Below, in pieces: positions 32,102 to 39,795 of a stretch of 52,331 nt of DNA; positions within the stretch are counted from its first letter, which is position 1; each line of letters begins with the position of its first letter. Origin of the DNA: Deltaproteobacteria bacterium (lineage in GTDB: Bacteria > Myxococcota > Myxococcia > Myxococcales > SZAS-1); assembly GCA_018266075.1 (NCBI GenBank), contig JAFEBB010000053.1:1-52331 (forward strand), in the 5' to 3' direction. The translations under genes were made by a program, and so were the position numbers. The notes under the pieces were generated by a model that saw only the letters and a program-made list of their open reading frames with translations, was not told the DNA's origin and searched no databases.

Positions 32102-34576
32102 ATGCAGCCCTCCATTCTCCAGAGCGTCGGCGCGCGCCGCGAGGTGGCGCCTCTTGCGAGCGCCGTCAGCTGGCGGCTGGTGGACGCCGGCCAGCGCGTG
32201 GAGGTGGAGGCCCAGGGCACGTTGCGGCGCCTGTTCGACGGCCTGCCCGAGCACCCGCGGACGCTGCCCGAGCTCCTCGAGCGCCTGGCCGGGCCTGCCC
32301 AGGTGCCGCTCCTCTTGGAGCTGGTGCGCGCGGTGGCCGTCGATCGCGTGCCGCGGAGCTGCCTGCACCGGGCGCCGCTCCTGGATCGCGGGCGGATGCG
32401 GCTGGAGACGCGCGTCTTTGCCGAGCCCGGGCACGCCTCGCTCTGCGGCATCACCGCGCCGGCGCCCGCCGCGCAAACCGAGCGGGCGCTGGCCCAGCGC
32501 ACCGAGCTGCGGACCCTGCGCCGGCGCGTCCATGACCTGCACGCCGTGCTCGACTCCCTGGCCGAGAGCGTCCTGCTGCAGAGCCCCGATGGTGAGACGA
32601 CCTTCATCAATCGCGCGGCCCGCGCGTTCTTGCAGGTCACCGATCCCCGGATGTCCTCGCGCGATGTCAGCGGCCTCTTCGAGCTCTTCGACGCCCGGGG
32701 CAATGTCCTCACCTTCGACGACCTCCCGGGCCAGCACGCGCTGAAGGGCGAGCTCCCGTCGCCGAGGCTGGTGCACTCCCGGAGGCTGGGCGAGGGCGAG
32801 GAGCGCTGGGCGATCGTCCGGGCCACGCCCATCTTCGGGCCCGGGCACAGGGTCCGGATGGTGGTGAATGCCTGGTCGGATGTGACCGCCGTGCGCCGCG
32901 CCCACGATGCCCTGCGCCGCGAGCGCGCGCTGTTGCAGGCCCAGAGCGACGCCTCACTCGACGCCACGTTGATCGTCGCCCCCAGCGGCGAGCTCCTCTA
33001 CATGAACCGCCGCTTCCACGCGCTGTGGGGCCTGAAGCCCACGACGGGCGCCACCTCCGACGACGCGCGCGCCCTGCAGACCGCGCGCGACAAGGTGGCC
33101 GACCCCGAGGGCTTCGTGCGCCGTATCCAGGAGATCTACGCCTCGCCCGACGCCACCAGCCACGACGAGGTGCTCATGCGCGACGGCCGCGTGCTGGAGC
33201 GCTACAGCGCGCCGGCGCTGGGCGAGGACGGGGAGCGCTACGGCCGGGTGTGGTTCTTCCGCGACGTGACCGAGGCCAAGCGCGCCGAGCAGCGCGAGCG
33301 CCTCTTGATCGAAGAGCGGGCCGCCCGCAGCACCGCCGAGCTCGCCAAGGGCCGCTGGCAGTTCCTCGCCGAGGTGAGCCAGCGTCTTGGCAGCTCGCTC
33401 AATCTCGACGCCGTGCTTCGCGAGACCGGCGCGCTCTCCCTCCGACGCCTGGCCGACTGCTGCTTCATCGATCTCCTGGGCGAGGACGGTGCGCTGCACG
33501 CCGCAGCGACCTCCTGCGCCGATCCGGTTCGGAACGCCGCCCTGGAGCGGCTGCGCGAATTTCGAGGCGCGGGGACACCGCAGGACATGGCCGAGGCCTT
33601 GCGCACCGGCCAGCCCCAGCTCACCCGGCTCGGCCTGAGGCCCCCGACGGATCCCGCCCGCGCGGAGGACGAGGCCGGCTTTGCGTCGCTGCGAATCTCC
33701 TGGCTGCTGACCTTGCCGCTCGGCCCGCGCGACCGCCAGCTGGGCACGCTCACTCTCGGCCGGGCGGGGGCGCCCACCTTCGCCGATCAGCAGATGGCCG
33801 TGGAGCTCGCCAGCCGCGCAGCGACGGCCATCGAGAGCGCGCTCCTCTACCAACGCGCCCAGGAGGCGATTGGCCTGCGCGATGACTTCCTCTCCGTGGC
33901 CTCGCACGAGCTGCGGACGCCGATGACCGCGCTGCGACTCTCGCTCCAGGCCTTGATGCGCCAGGCCGAGCAGCACCCGGAGCGTGAATCGGAGACGACC
34001 GATCGACTGGTGCGGGCGGCGTCGCGGTACGAGGTGAGGCTGAGCAAGCTCGTGGACACGCTCCTCGACGTGACCCGCATCGAGAGCGGCAACCTCGCGC
34101 TCGAGCTCGAGCCGGTCGATCTCTGCGCCGTGGCCCAGGAGGTGGTCTCGCTCTTCCAGGCCGAGGCCGCGCGCTCGCACACCGCGATCGTGCTTCAGGC
34201 GCCCGGGCCGGTCGTCGGACATTGGGATCGCTCGCGGCTCGAGCAGGTGGTCACCAACCTGCTCTCCAACGCGCTCAAGTACGGCGCGGGCAGGCCCGTG
34301 CACGTCGAGATCGCCAGCTCGCAAGGCCGCGCGCAGCTGGTGGTGCGCGACCAGGGCATCGGCGTGCCGGTCGAACAGCACGAGAAGATCTTCGGGCGCT
34401 TCGAGCGCGCCGTCTCGTCGCGGCACTACGGCGGGCTGGGGCTCGGGCTCTACATCGTCAAGGGCATCACCGAGGCGCTGGGCGGCAAGGTCTGGCTGAA
34501 GAGCGCGCCCGGCGCCGGCGCGACGTTCACGGTGGAGCTGCCCTGCAAAGGCCCCGCGGAGGTCGGCCAGCCATGA
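32102..34576 (+). CDS. Sensor histidine kinase with PAS and GAF domains
   Basis: 824 residues from the ATG at 32102. There is no membrane helix, so it is a cytosolic sensor. A divergent N-terminal domain (residues 1-125) precedes a PAS-like domain (LHAVLDSLAESVLLQSPDGE), a second PAS (DASLDATLIVAPSGELLYMN), a GAF domain (VSQRLGSSLNLDAVLRETGA), the phospho-acceptor helix (FLSVASHELRTPMTALRLSL), and the HATPase domain with N box (VVTNLLSNALKYG), G1 (VRDQGIGVP), F box and G2 (GGLGLGLYIVKGI). The cognate receiver is the next gene, in ATGA overlap. Confidence 0.95.
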   Translation: MQPSILQSVGARREVAPLASAVSWRLVDAGQRVEVEAQGTLRRLFDGLPEHPRTLPELLERLAGPAQVPLLLELVRAVAVDRVPRSCLHRAPLLDRGRMRLETRVFAEPGHASLCGITAPAPAAQTERALAQRTELRTLRRRVHDLHAVLDSLAESVLLQSPDGETTFINRAARAFLQVTDPRMSSRDVSGLFELFDARGNVLTFDDLPGQHALKGELPSPRLVHSRRLGEGEERWAIVRATPIFGPGHRVRMVVNAWSDVTAVRRAHDALRRERALLQAQSDASLDATLIVAPSGELLYMNRRFHALWGLKPTTGATSDDARALQTARDKVADPEGFVRRIQEIYASPDATSHDEVLMRDGRVLERYSAPALGEDGERYGRVWFFRDVTEAKRAEQRERLLIEERAARSTAELAKGRWQFLAEVSQRLGSSLNLDAVLRETGALSLRRLADCCFIDLLGEDGALHAAATSCADPVRNAALERLREFRGAGTPQDMAEALRTGQPQLTRLGLRPPTDPARAEDEAGFASLRISWLLTLPLGPRDRQLGTLTLGRAGAPTFADQQMAVELASRAATAIESALLYQRAQEAIGLRDDFLSVASHELRTPMTALRLSLQALMRQAEQHPERESETTDRLVRAASRYEVRLSKLVDTLLDVTRIESGNLALELEPVDLCAVAQEVVSLFQAEAARSHTAIVLQAPGPVVGHWDRSRLEQVVTNLLSNALKYGAGRPVHVEIASSQGRAQLVVRDQGIGVPVEQHEKIFGRFERAVSSRHYGGLGLGLYIVKGITEALGGKVWLKSAPGAGATFTVELPCKGPAEVGQP

Positions 34577-34965
34577 ACGCCAAGGCCCAGGTGCTGGTGG
34601 TGGAGGACGACCCCGACGTCGCCGACATGCTCACCGAGCTGCTGGGGCTCGAGGGCTACCGGGTGCTGCAAGCGCGCGAGGGCCGCGAGGCGCTGGCCAT
34701 GCTCCGCGGCGGCGCGCTGCCCGACGTGATCTTGCTGGATCTGATGATGCCGGAGATGAACGGCTGGCAGTTTCGCCAGGCGCAGCTCGCCGACGAACGC
34801 TTCGCCAACGTGCCGGTGGTGGTGCTCTCGGCGGACACCCTCACGCGCGAGAAGGCGCTGGCGCTCGGCGCGAGCGTGGGGCTGCGCAAGCCGGTGGACA
34901 TCGAGCGGCTCCTGGAGGTGCTCGAGTCGATCGGCGCGCCCCATGGCCCGACGGTTGGCGCATAA
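34573..34965 (+). CDS. Single-domain response regulator
   Basis: A 130-residue CheY-like receiver. It has VLVVEDDPDVADML, the phospho-acceptor Asp in VILLDLMMPEMNG, VVVLSADTLT and the Lys in LRKPVDIERLLE. No output domain. ATGA overlap with the histidine kinase makes it the probable phosphorelay partner. It ends 17 bases before the leftward tRNA genes. Confidence 0.95.
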   Translation: MNAKAQVLVVEDDPDVADMLTELLGLEGYRVLQAREGREALAMLRGGALPDVILLDLMMPEMNGWQFRQAQLADERFANVPVVVLSADTLTREKALALGASVGLRKPVDIERLLEVLESIGAPHGPTVGA

Positions 34966-34982
34966 CAATTGGGTTAAGACGA

Positions 34983-35065
34983 CGGAAGTCCGGGGAGTCG
35001 AACCCCGCTGCGCCGAAGCGCGCCCGTTTAGCAGATGGGTGCCGTCCCTCGCTGGCTCGACTTCC
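34983..35065 (-). tRNA. tRNA-Ser (anticodon GCT)
   Basis: On the minus strand, acceptor GGAAGTC (35065-35059) pairs with GACTTCC (34990-34984), and the discriminator is G. The anticodon loop is CTGCTAA, giving anticodon GCT. A long variable arm (CGCGCTTCGGCGCAG) is typical of serine tRNAs. The T arm is GGGGTTCGACTCCCC. The anticodon stem has one A-C mismatch. CCA is not encoded. Confidence 0.93.
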
Positions 35066-35068
35066 AGG

Positions 35069-35155
35069 TGGCGGAGGGTGAGGGAGTCGAACCCCCAAGG
35101 CTTTGCGCTCGCCCGCTTTCGAGGCAGGTGCCGTCGCCCGTCGGCTTGACCCTCC
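35069..35155 (-). tRNA. tRNA-Ser (anticodon CGA)
   Basis: On the minus strand, acceptor GGAGGGT (35155-35149) pairs with ACCCTCC (35079-35073), discriminator G, then an encoded CCA (35071-35069). The anticodon loop CTCGAAA gives CGA. It has a long serine-type variable arm and a T arm GGGGGTTCGACTCCC. It lies 3 bases upstream of the tRNA-Ser(GCT) gene on the same strand, so the pair is probably one transcript. Confidence 0.94.
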
Positions 35156-35166
35156 GTAGAACCCGT

Positions 35167-35207
35167 TTCAAGACCGTCTCCGGCTGCGTCGCCGGCGGGG
35201 TCTTGAA
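35167..35207 (-). other. Hairpin in leader of tRNA-Ser pair
   Basis: TTCAAGACC (35167-35175) and GGTCTTGAA (35199-35207) are perfect inverted repeats, and the inner CCGGC/GCCGG extends the stem. It sits just upstream of the tRNA-Ser(CGA) 5' end in the direction of transcription. It could be a processing or terminator structure. No U-run follows on either strand. Confidence 0.4.
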
Positions 35208-35310
35208 GCCCGGTCCAGTCCGGTCACGAAGACCGGCGCGAACTGCAAGTGGGGCGTGAGCACGAGCAACGCATGCGTGAAGGACGCCGCGCAGATCCGG
35301 AGGCTGACGG

Positions 35311-35348
35311 GAAAGAAAAAGCCCCGTAGCTCTTTCGAGCTACGGGGC
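35311..35348 (-). terminator. Intrinsic terminator, leftward
   Basis: A 12-bp perfect stem GCCCCGTAGCTC / GAGCTACGGGGC (35321-35332, 35337-35348) with a 4-base loop. On the minus strand the stem is followed by a T-rich run (TTTTTCTTTC, 35320-35311). It lies directly downstream of the tRNA 3' fragment at 35355, as expected for the terminator of a tRNA gene that once stood there. Confidence 0.85.
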
Positions 35349-35354
35349 CGAAAC

Positions 35355-35378
35355 TGGCGGGGTGTACGGGACTCGAAC
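35355..35378 (-). other. tRNA 3'-end fragment, probable attachment-site scar (island left junction)
   Basis: Read on the minus strand this is GTTCGAGTCCCGT then ACACCCCGCCA: the T-loop, 3' T-stem, 3' acceptor strand, discriminator and CCA of a tRNA. The 5' T-stem (expected ACGGG) is replaced by GGTCC, and no GGGGTGT acceptor 5' strand occurs within the next 150 bases. A terminator lies immediately 3'. This is the pattern left when an element integrates into the 3' half of a tRNA gene and the intact gene ends up at the far end. The tRNA identity is not resolved, and no integrase gene is seen. Confidence 0.6.
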
Positions 35379-35564
35379 GGACCCAAGCGAGTTGGCGCAA
35401 CTGGTTGATGTCACGCTGTTTTCCCACCCAACCAGCCATGCTTGCTGGGGTTTCGAGGCAAGAGTCCCGTCCACTCCCGTCCACTCGGATCCACCGGGAT
35501 CGACCTCGGTCCTGGCACTATTGAGGCACCGGTATTGATATGTCTAGATGGCCGAGCGCTGGGT
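35379..35564. other. Non-coding stretch at island left end
   Basis: I see no gene here. The stretch contains a short tandem repeat (CCCGTCCACT twice, near 35467-35486) and base use less GC-rich than the chromosome to the left. It may include recombinase-binding sequence of the element. Confidence 0.35.
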
Positions 35565-37331
35565 CTACCGGCGACCTGCCAGCGCGTTGTTGAGGCGCCC
35601 CGCGTGCGCGTTCTTGCGGTCGCCGTAGCTGCTCACGCACAAGGCGCGAGCGGACGCACCGCACTCGGGGCAGCTCGCGCCGAGCGCGACCTCGTTGGCC
35701 GCGGCCACGCGCTCCTTGTGGTTCGTCTGCCTCGTGTCACCCCGCTGCTGGATGCAGTTCTGCCCTCTCTTCGCGGAACACGCGGGACACGCCACGAGGT
35801 TCCGTACGCCGATCCGAATGGCCGACTCGCCCTCGGGCGCGGGCGGCTGCGCGGCGACCTTCGGAACTGGCGCGATCGGTTTGGAGTCGAGCGGAATGAC
35901 CCAGAACGGGCGCTTGGTAATGGTGTCCCAACCGACCTCAAGAAGCGGCTCCCGCGAGTCGAGCTCACGCTTGGGCCAGTTGCCAATGCGGCGCCTGAAC
36001 GCCAGCCTTGCCGCCATGGGTTCATTCCGCGCTGAACGCGCCTCGCGAAGCAACTGGTGGAAGAACTCGCGCTCGTTGCGAACGGGCCCGACCTCGACCA
36101 GTTGGTCTTCGACGCTCTCGGCGGCCAGCAGCACGTCCTCGACCTCGCGGCGAGGAAGCTCCCGGTCGCACTCCGGGCAATACCTTGGACGCCCGCGGAA
36201 CTCGGCGCCGCAGAACCGACAAGAGAAGACCGGAGCATCGGACTGCCGGGGCTCGCGGCCCTCCAGCGAGGGCTTCTCGGGGTCGGTTAGGAAGCCGTGC
36301 CGCTTCCAGCACCCGGCGTGGTCGAGGATGAAGCAGTCCTGCTTGCCGACCTCAGGACACGGCCGCAGCGCGCGGCCGCACATCTGCTTCCAGAGCGAGC
36401 GCGACTGCGTGGGCCGCGCCAGCACGACCGCTGAGCAGCGCGGGAGATCCCAGCCCTCGGTGAGGATCTGGCAGTTGGACACGACCTCCAGCTCGCCCGA
36501 CGCCAACCGTCCGAGGACCGCTGCCCGCTGGGATTCGGGCATGTCTCCATCGACGTGCCCCGCACGGACGCCTTCACGCTGAAACGCCTCCACGATGTGG
36601 CGGCTGTGCTCCTTCGTGGTGGCGAAGACCACGGTCGTCCGGCCGACGGCGAGCTTCTTCCACTCGCGCACAATGCCGTCGATGAGCACGGGTTGGTCCA
36701 TCACGCGGCCGAGGTCGCCCTGGTTGTAGTCGTTGCCGACCTTCTTCACGCTGGAGAGGTCGGGCTCATCGCGACCGAACACACGCGGCTCGACGAGGTG
36801 GCCCTGCTCCACGAGCTCGGCCAGCGACGAGACTTGAATCAACGCGTCGAAGAGATCGCCGAGCGCGCGGCCGTCGGTGCGATACGGCGTCGCCGTCAGG
36901 CCCAAGAGCGCCTTGTACTTGGTGGCTTCGATGACCCGGCTCCACGAGTCGGCCTTGGCGTGGTGCGCCTCATCGACGATGACGACCTGGAACTCTCGGA
37001 GCGAGTCGCGGCGACGGTCGAGCGTGGCGATGGCCGCGACCTGGACGAGTGCCTCGGGACGCTCGCGCGCGGGGTCGATGCCAGCCTTGATGATCCCGTG
37101 CTCGATGCCGAGGTCGGTAAGCTTCCGCGAGGTCTGCTCGATGAGCTCGATGCGATGCGCGAGAAAGAGTGTTCGGCTCCCCCGCTGCTGAGCGCCCTGG
37201 ATGAAAGCGCAGGCGATGACCGTCTTGCCGGCGCCGGTGGGCGCTACGATCAGGGAGCGCTTCTTGCCTGCCCGAAACGCGGAGCGCGCATCGTCGAGGG
37301 CGCGCTTCTGGTAGTCGCGGAGCTGGAACAT
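35565..37331 (-). CDS. SF2 DEAD/DEAH-box helicase with cysteine-rich C-terminus (RadD-like)
   Basis: 588 residues. The helicase core has the Q-like FQLRDYQKRAL, Walker A IVAPTGAGKTV, motif II VIVDEAHHAK, motif III LGLTATPYRTDG, and the second RecA domain with VVSNCQILTEGWDLPRCSAV and motif VI QMCGRALRP. The C-terminal region has three cysteine clusters: FSCRFCGAEF..RYCPEC (about 375-395), CPACSAKRGQNC, and CPECGASARALC with a following His/Arg helix. The core resembles RadD/YejH helicases. The gene starts 14 bases after the nucleotidyltransferase-like gene and is the third gene of an AbiE-like operon. Confidence 0.92.
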   Translation of the reverse strand: MFQLRDYQKRALDDARSAFRAGKKRSLIVAPTGAGKTVIACAFIQGAQQRGSRTLFLAHRIELIEQTSRKLTDLGIEHGIIKAGIDPARERPEALVQVAAIATLDRRRDSLREFQVVIVDEAHHAKADSWSRVIEATKYKALLGLTATPYRTDGRALGDLFDALIQVSSLAELVEQGHLVEPRVFGRDEPDLSSVKKVGNDYNQGDLGRVMDQPVLIDGIVREWKKLAVGRTTVVFATTKEHSRHIVEAFQREGVRAGHVDGDMPESQRAAVLGRLASGELEVVSNCQILTEGWDLPRCSAVVLARPTQSRSLWKQMCGRALRPCPEVGKQDCFILDHAGCWKRHGFLTDPEKPSLEGREPRQSDAPVFSCRFCGAEFRGRPRYCPECDRELPRREVEDVLLAAESVEDQLVEVGPVRNEREFFHQLLREARSARNEPMAARLAFRRRIGNWPKRELDSREPLLEVGWDTITKRPFWVIPLDSKPIAPVPKVAAQPPAPEGESAIRIGVRNLVACPACSAKRGQNCIQQRGDTRQTNHKERVAAANEVALGASCPECGASARALCVSSYGDRKNAHAGRLNNALAGRR

Positions 37332-37345
37332 GGCCGGCTCACGTT

Positions 37346-38125
37346 CTACGGCTCACTGGCGAGCTCTGCGAAGAGGTCGACGACCGAGCGAGCCAGCAGC
37401 GCCTGATCCTGCTGGTCGAGGGTCGCCGCATACTTCAACACGTCGAGGACACCCGGGGACTCGACGTCGCCGAAGAGGGTATAGAGGTCTCGACGAATCG
37501 CCCTGCCCTCATGCACGGCATCGAGCGCTGGGCCGACCACCTTCGGCGTGTGCAGCCGCACGTAGGCGAAGATGTCGAAGCAATCCTTCGTCTCGCCCGG
37601 CCGGTGAATCAGCTTCGCGTCGAGCTTCAGGGCCAGGAACGCCGCCGGTGAGGGCACCTGGAGCGGCAGCTCGCGATCTTTGAGCTTGACCGCGAGTCGC
37701 TGAGGGCGAGCAAGCGCTAGCGCGCCCTGAGGCAGCCGGGTGGCTCCCGTGGGCACTACCGCATCGTCGATGTCGTCTGGCACGAAAAGATCGATCTCCA
37801 CTGCGACCTCGCCGACCTGCTTCGCCCAGCGATGTTCCCTCGTCCGCTTGTAGCCTGCTGCACCGAGAATCTGCGGCAGGCGCTCGGCCTGCTGCGGTTG
37901 CTGCTCGAAGTCGAAGAGCAGATCAGGCTCGAACGAGTAGCCACGCGGAACAGTGATGCCCGTGTCGGTGACGACCTGAATGGTCGCGTCCCCCGTCTTC
38001 TGCCGAGCTTCGAGCGCGAGCACCTGGCCGCCAATGAGCACGACGTGCTCGGCAAGGTCGCCCAGCGAGAGCAAGAGCTGTCCGAGCTCGGCGAGCACGC
38101 ACTCGAACTTCTCGGCCTCAGTCAC
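37346..38125 (-). CDS. Nucleotidyltransferase-fold protein, AbiEii-like
   Basis: 259 residues. The features are a nucleotidyltransferase layout: VVLIGGQVLALEAR, then SFEPDLLFDF with acidic metal-ligand candidates, VAVEIDLFVPDD, and the downstream CFDIFAYVRLHTPK and VDLFAELA helices. In AbiE systems the nucleotidyltransferase is a toxin that modifies tRNA or other targets; here the catalytic residues depart from the textbook GSxxxD pattern. Its ATG overlaps the end of the upstream antitoxin-like gene (4 bases), as in AbiE pairs. Function is inferred from this arrangement. Confidence 0.75.
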   Translation of the reverse strand: MTEAEKFECVLAELGQLLLSLGDLAEHVVLIGGQVLALEARQKTGDATIQVVTDTGITVPRGYSFEPDLLFDFEQQPQQAERLPQILGAAGYKRTREHRWAKQVGEVAVEIDLFVPDDIDDAVVPTGATRLPQGALALARPQRLAVKLKDRELPLQVPSPAAFLALKLDAKLIHRPGETKDCFDIFAYVRLHTPKVVGPALDAVHEGRAIRRDLYTLFGDVESPGVLDVLKYAATLDQQDQALLARSVVDLFAELASEP

Positions 38126-39255
38126 GAGCTGTCTCCACGGAACGGCAGCGCCTTGAGGAAGCGCTCCAAGAGGAACTCCGCCTGCTCGGGGCCTCGGCCA
38201 CCGGCCTTTGCCAAATCGACGATGAGCTGCGGCAGAAACACGCCGGGCCCGTGCGGAAGCGGTCTCGGCGCCAAGTAGATGCCGCCCGCTTCGGTCTCAG
38301 CTGAGGCTTCGGCGCGCAGCACGAGGAAGTTGTGCGGCGTGACCTTACGTAGTCCGAGCGTCTCGACGAGAGGCTGGCTCTCGCCGCTCACGTAGAGCGC
38401 GTGAGGCAGGCCCGAGACGAAGAGTTCGTCCTGAGAGAGTCCGCTCGCAAGCGTGAAGATGCCTTTGCCGCCCGATACACGGAGCGCGTCGAGCCCACTC
38501 TGAAGTGCGTTCGGCTCGGTGCTCGGCGCGTTGTACGCCTCTAGAGCGATGGCGGTCTTCTCGGGGCTTTTCATCCATGCCCGGAGCAGCGCTCCAGCGT
38601 CGCGGACGTGGAAGCCTGACCGCGTCGATGTCCGCGCGACAAAGCCTTGGCGTTCAAGTCCGCTCAGGACACCGTGTGCATGCACGTAGCTCGTCTGGGT
38701 TCGGGCGGCGATCGCCTGGGCCGTGAATGTCGTCGTCGTTTCCGACAGCAAGAGGCGAACGATCCGGCAGCCCTTGCCAGAAAAGAAGCTCGTTCTTGGA
38801 GCACGCTCGACGTGCCCGTGGCCAACCACGTGGACGTAGACCGGCCCCGAGTGCGCGATCACCGTTCCGCGCTGGTCGACAAGCGCGACGCCTTCGCTGA
38901 GACACGAGTCCACAATGGACGGCAATGCAACGGATGTTGCCAGCGCCGGCACGATTGGGGCGCTCACCTTGCCAATCGCGGCATCGCGCCGTCGACGCTC
39001 TTCAGCGACGGCGGTGATTCGCTCCTTCAGTCGAGGAACGTCTCGCGCAAGTAGGCTCGGGCGGAAGACGATCAGGAGCTGCACGTCTGCTGTTGGGCTC
39101 CGCAGGGTGGCCCAATCCAAGACGAGTTCTCCAGCCTGTCCAACCTGAGGCACGACCGTCGTCTCACCACGAACGAGCGCCAAGCCGGCTGGCAGCTCGA
39201 TCTTCTGCCGCCAGAACGCCTCCCTGTCGTCGGCTCGTGGAACGGCGTTTTTCAT
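38122..39255 (-). CDS. AbiEi-like antitoxin with REase-like N-terminal domain and winged helix
   Basis: 377 residues. The N-terminal 160 residues match by eye a restriction-endonuclease-like fold seen in some AbiEi-family proteins (VDSCLSEGVALVDQRGTVIA and SGPVYVHVVG). A winged helix follows (RIVRLLLSETTTTFTAQAIA, TQTSYVHAHGVLSGLERQGF), then a C-terminal domain (YNAPSTEPNALQSGLDALRV). This would bind its own promoter and counter the partner nucleotidyltransferase. A perfect 12-bp inverted repeat lies 3 bases from the start codon (39258). There is no ribosome site, so the mRNA may be leaderless. Confidence 0.75.
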   Translation of the reverse strand: MKNAVPRADDREAFWRQKIELPAGLALVRGETTVVPQVGQAGELVLDWATLRSPTADVQLLIVFRPSLLARDVPRLKERITAVAEERRRRDAAIGKVSAPIVPALATSVALPSIVDSCLSEGVALVDQRGTVIAHSGPVYVHVVGHGHVERAPRTSFFSGKGCRIVRLLLSETTTTFTAQAIAARTQTSYVHAHGVLSGLERQGFVARTSTRSGFHVRDAGALLRAWMKSPEKTAIALEAYNAPSTEPNALQSGLDALRVSGGKGIFTLASGLSQDELFVSGLPHALYVSGESQPLVETLGLRKVTPHNFLVLRAEASAETEAGGIYLAPRPLPHGPGVFLPQLIVDLAKAGGRGPEQAEFLLERFLKALPFRGDSS

Positions 39256-39257
39256 TC

Positions 39258-39325
39258 ACACGGATAATGCTCGACTATGACCGACAAAGCCAGCCTAACG
39301 ATCAATCTCAGCCCATTATCCGTGT
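39258..39325 (-). promoter_or_regulatory. Inverted-repeat operator and promoter of the AbiE-like operon
   Basis: ACACGGATAATG (39258-39269) and CATTATCCGTGT (39314-39325) are a perfect 12-bp inverted repeat separated by 44 bases. The copy next to the start codon contains CATTAT, which resembles a -10 box, 3 to 14 bases from the ATG. AbiEi proteins repress their own operon by binding paired inverted repeats, so these arms are likely operator half-sites. Confidence 0.65.
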
Positions 39326-39495
39326 CAATGATTGATTCGCTTTCTGTCGACAATCGTCTCCGAAACCCTCGATTCGCCAAGGGGGCTGCCCATCAAGCTG
39401 GACCAACTCCAGCACCATGCATTTGGCGTACGTCAGGGGGATAGACTAGCGTCGTCGTTCCGGGTGGCTACGTTTGCCCCCGAAAGAGGGATCAC

Positions 39496-39714
39496 ATGGC
39501 AGAGCGCCCCACCACCATCGAGCAGGAAGTGCTCACCACAGTTGCGTCCAAAGGACCTGTGGCCCCGACGGTTGTGGCCGAGACGCTCGCAGAGAAGGGC
39601 CGAGAGGAGCCGACGGTTCGCTCGGCAGTCTGGTCGCTCATCGGACGCGGCGAGCTTGAGGTAACGGACGACTGGCGGCTGACGACGACCGGTTCGGTCG
39701 GCACCACGAAATAG
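39496..39714 (+). CDS. Small winged-helix protein
   Basis: 72 residues with a GAGGGATCAC ribosome site. The sequence folds as a minimal winged helix (EQEVLTTVASKGPVAPTVVA, TVRSAVWSLIGRGELEVTDD, WRLTTTG). It may be a DNA-binding regulator for the surrounding defence genes. It is followed by an intrinsic terminator at 39746, so it is its own transcription unit. The region upstream to 39326 is intergenic. Confidence 0.75.
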   Translation: MAERPTTIEQEVLTTVASKGPVAPTVVAETLAEKGREEPTVRSAVWSLIGRGELEVTDDWRLTTTGSVGTTK

Positions 39715-39745
39715 CCGGAATCCTGTTCTGACTCGATCTAACCTA

Positions 39746-39779
39746 GGGCCCTGCTCGCTTGAGCAGGGCCCTTCTCTTT
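39746..39779 (+). terminator. Intrinsic terminator, rightward
   Basis: A perfect 11-bp stem GGGCCCTGCTC / GAGCAGGGCCC (39746-39756, 39761-39771) with loop GCTT, followed by TTCTCTTT. It terminates the small winged-helix gene. Confidence 0.88.
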
Positions 39780-39795
39780 GGCGGATACGACCTCC

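Noticed and set aside
35168-35386. Leftward open frame over the terminator and tRNA scar
   Set aside because: It crosses an intrinsic terminator and a tRNA fragment and has no ribosome site.
35224-35484. C-terminus of a tyrosine integrase reading into the attachment scar
   Set aside because: The frame lacks the R-H-R-Y catalytic motifs and no upstream integrase sequence is visible.
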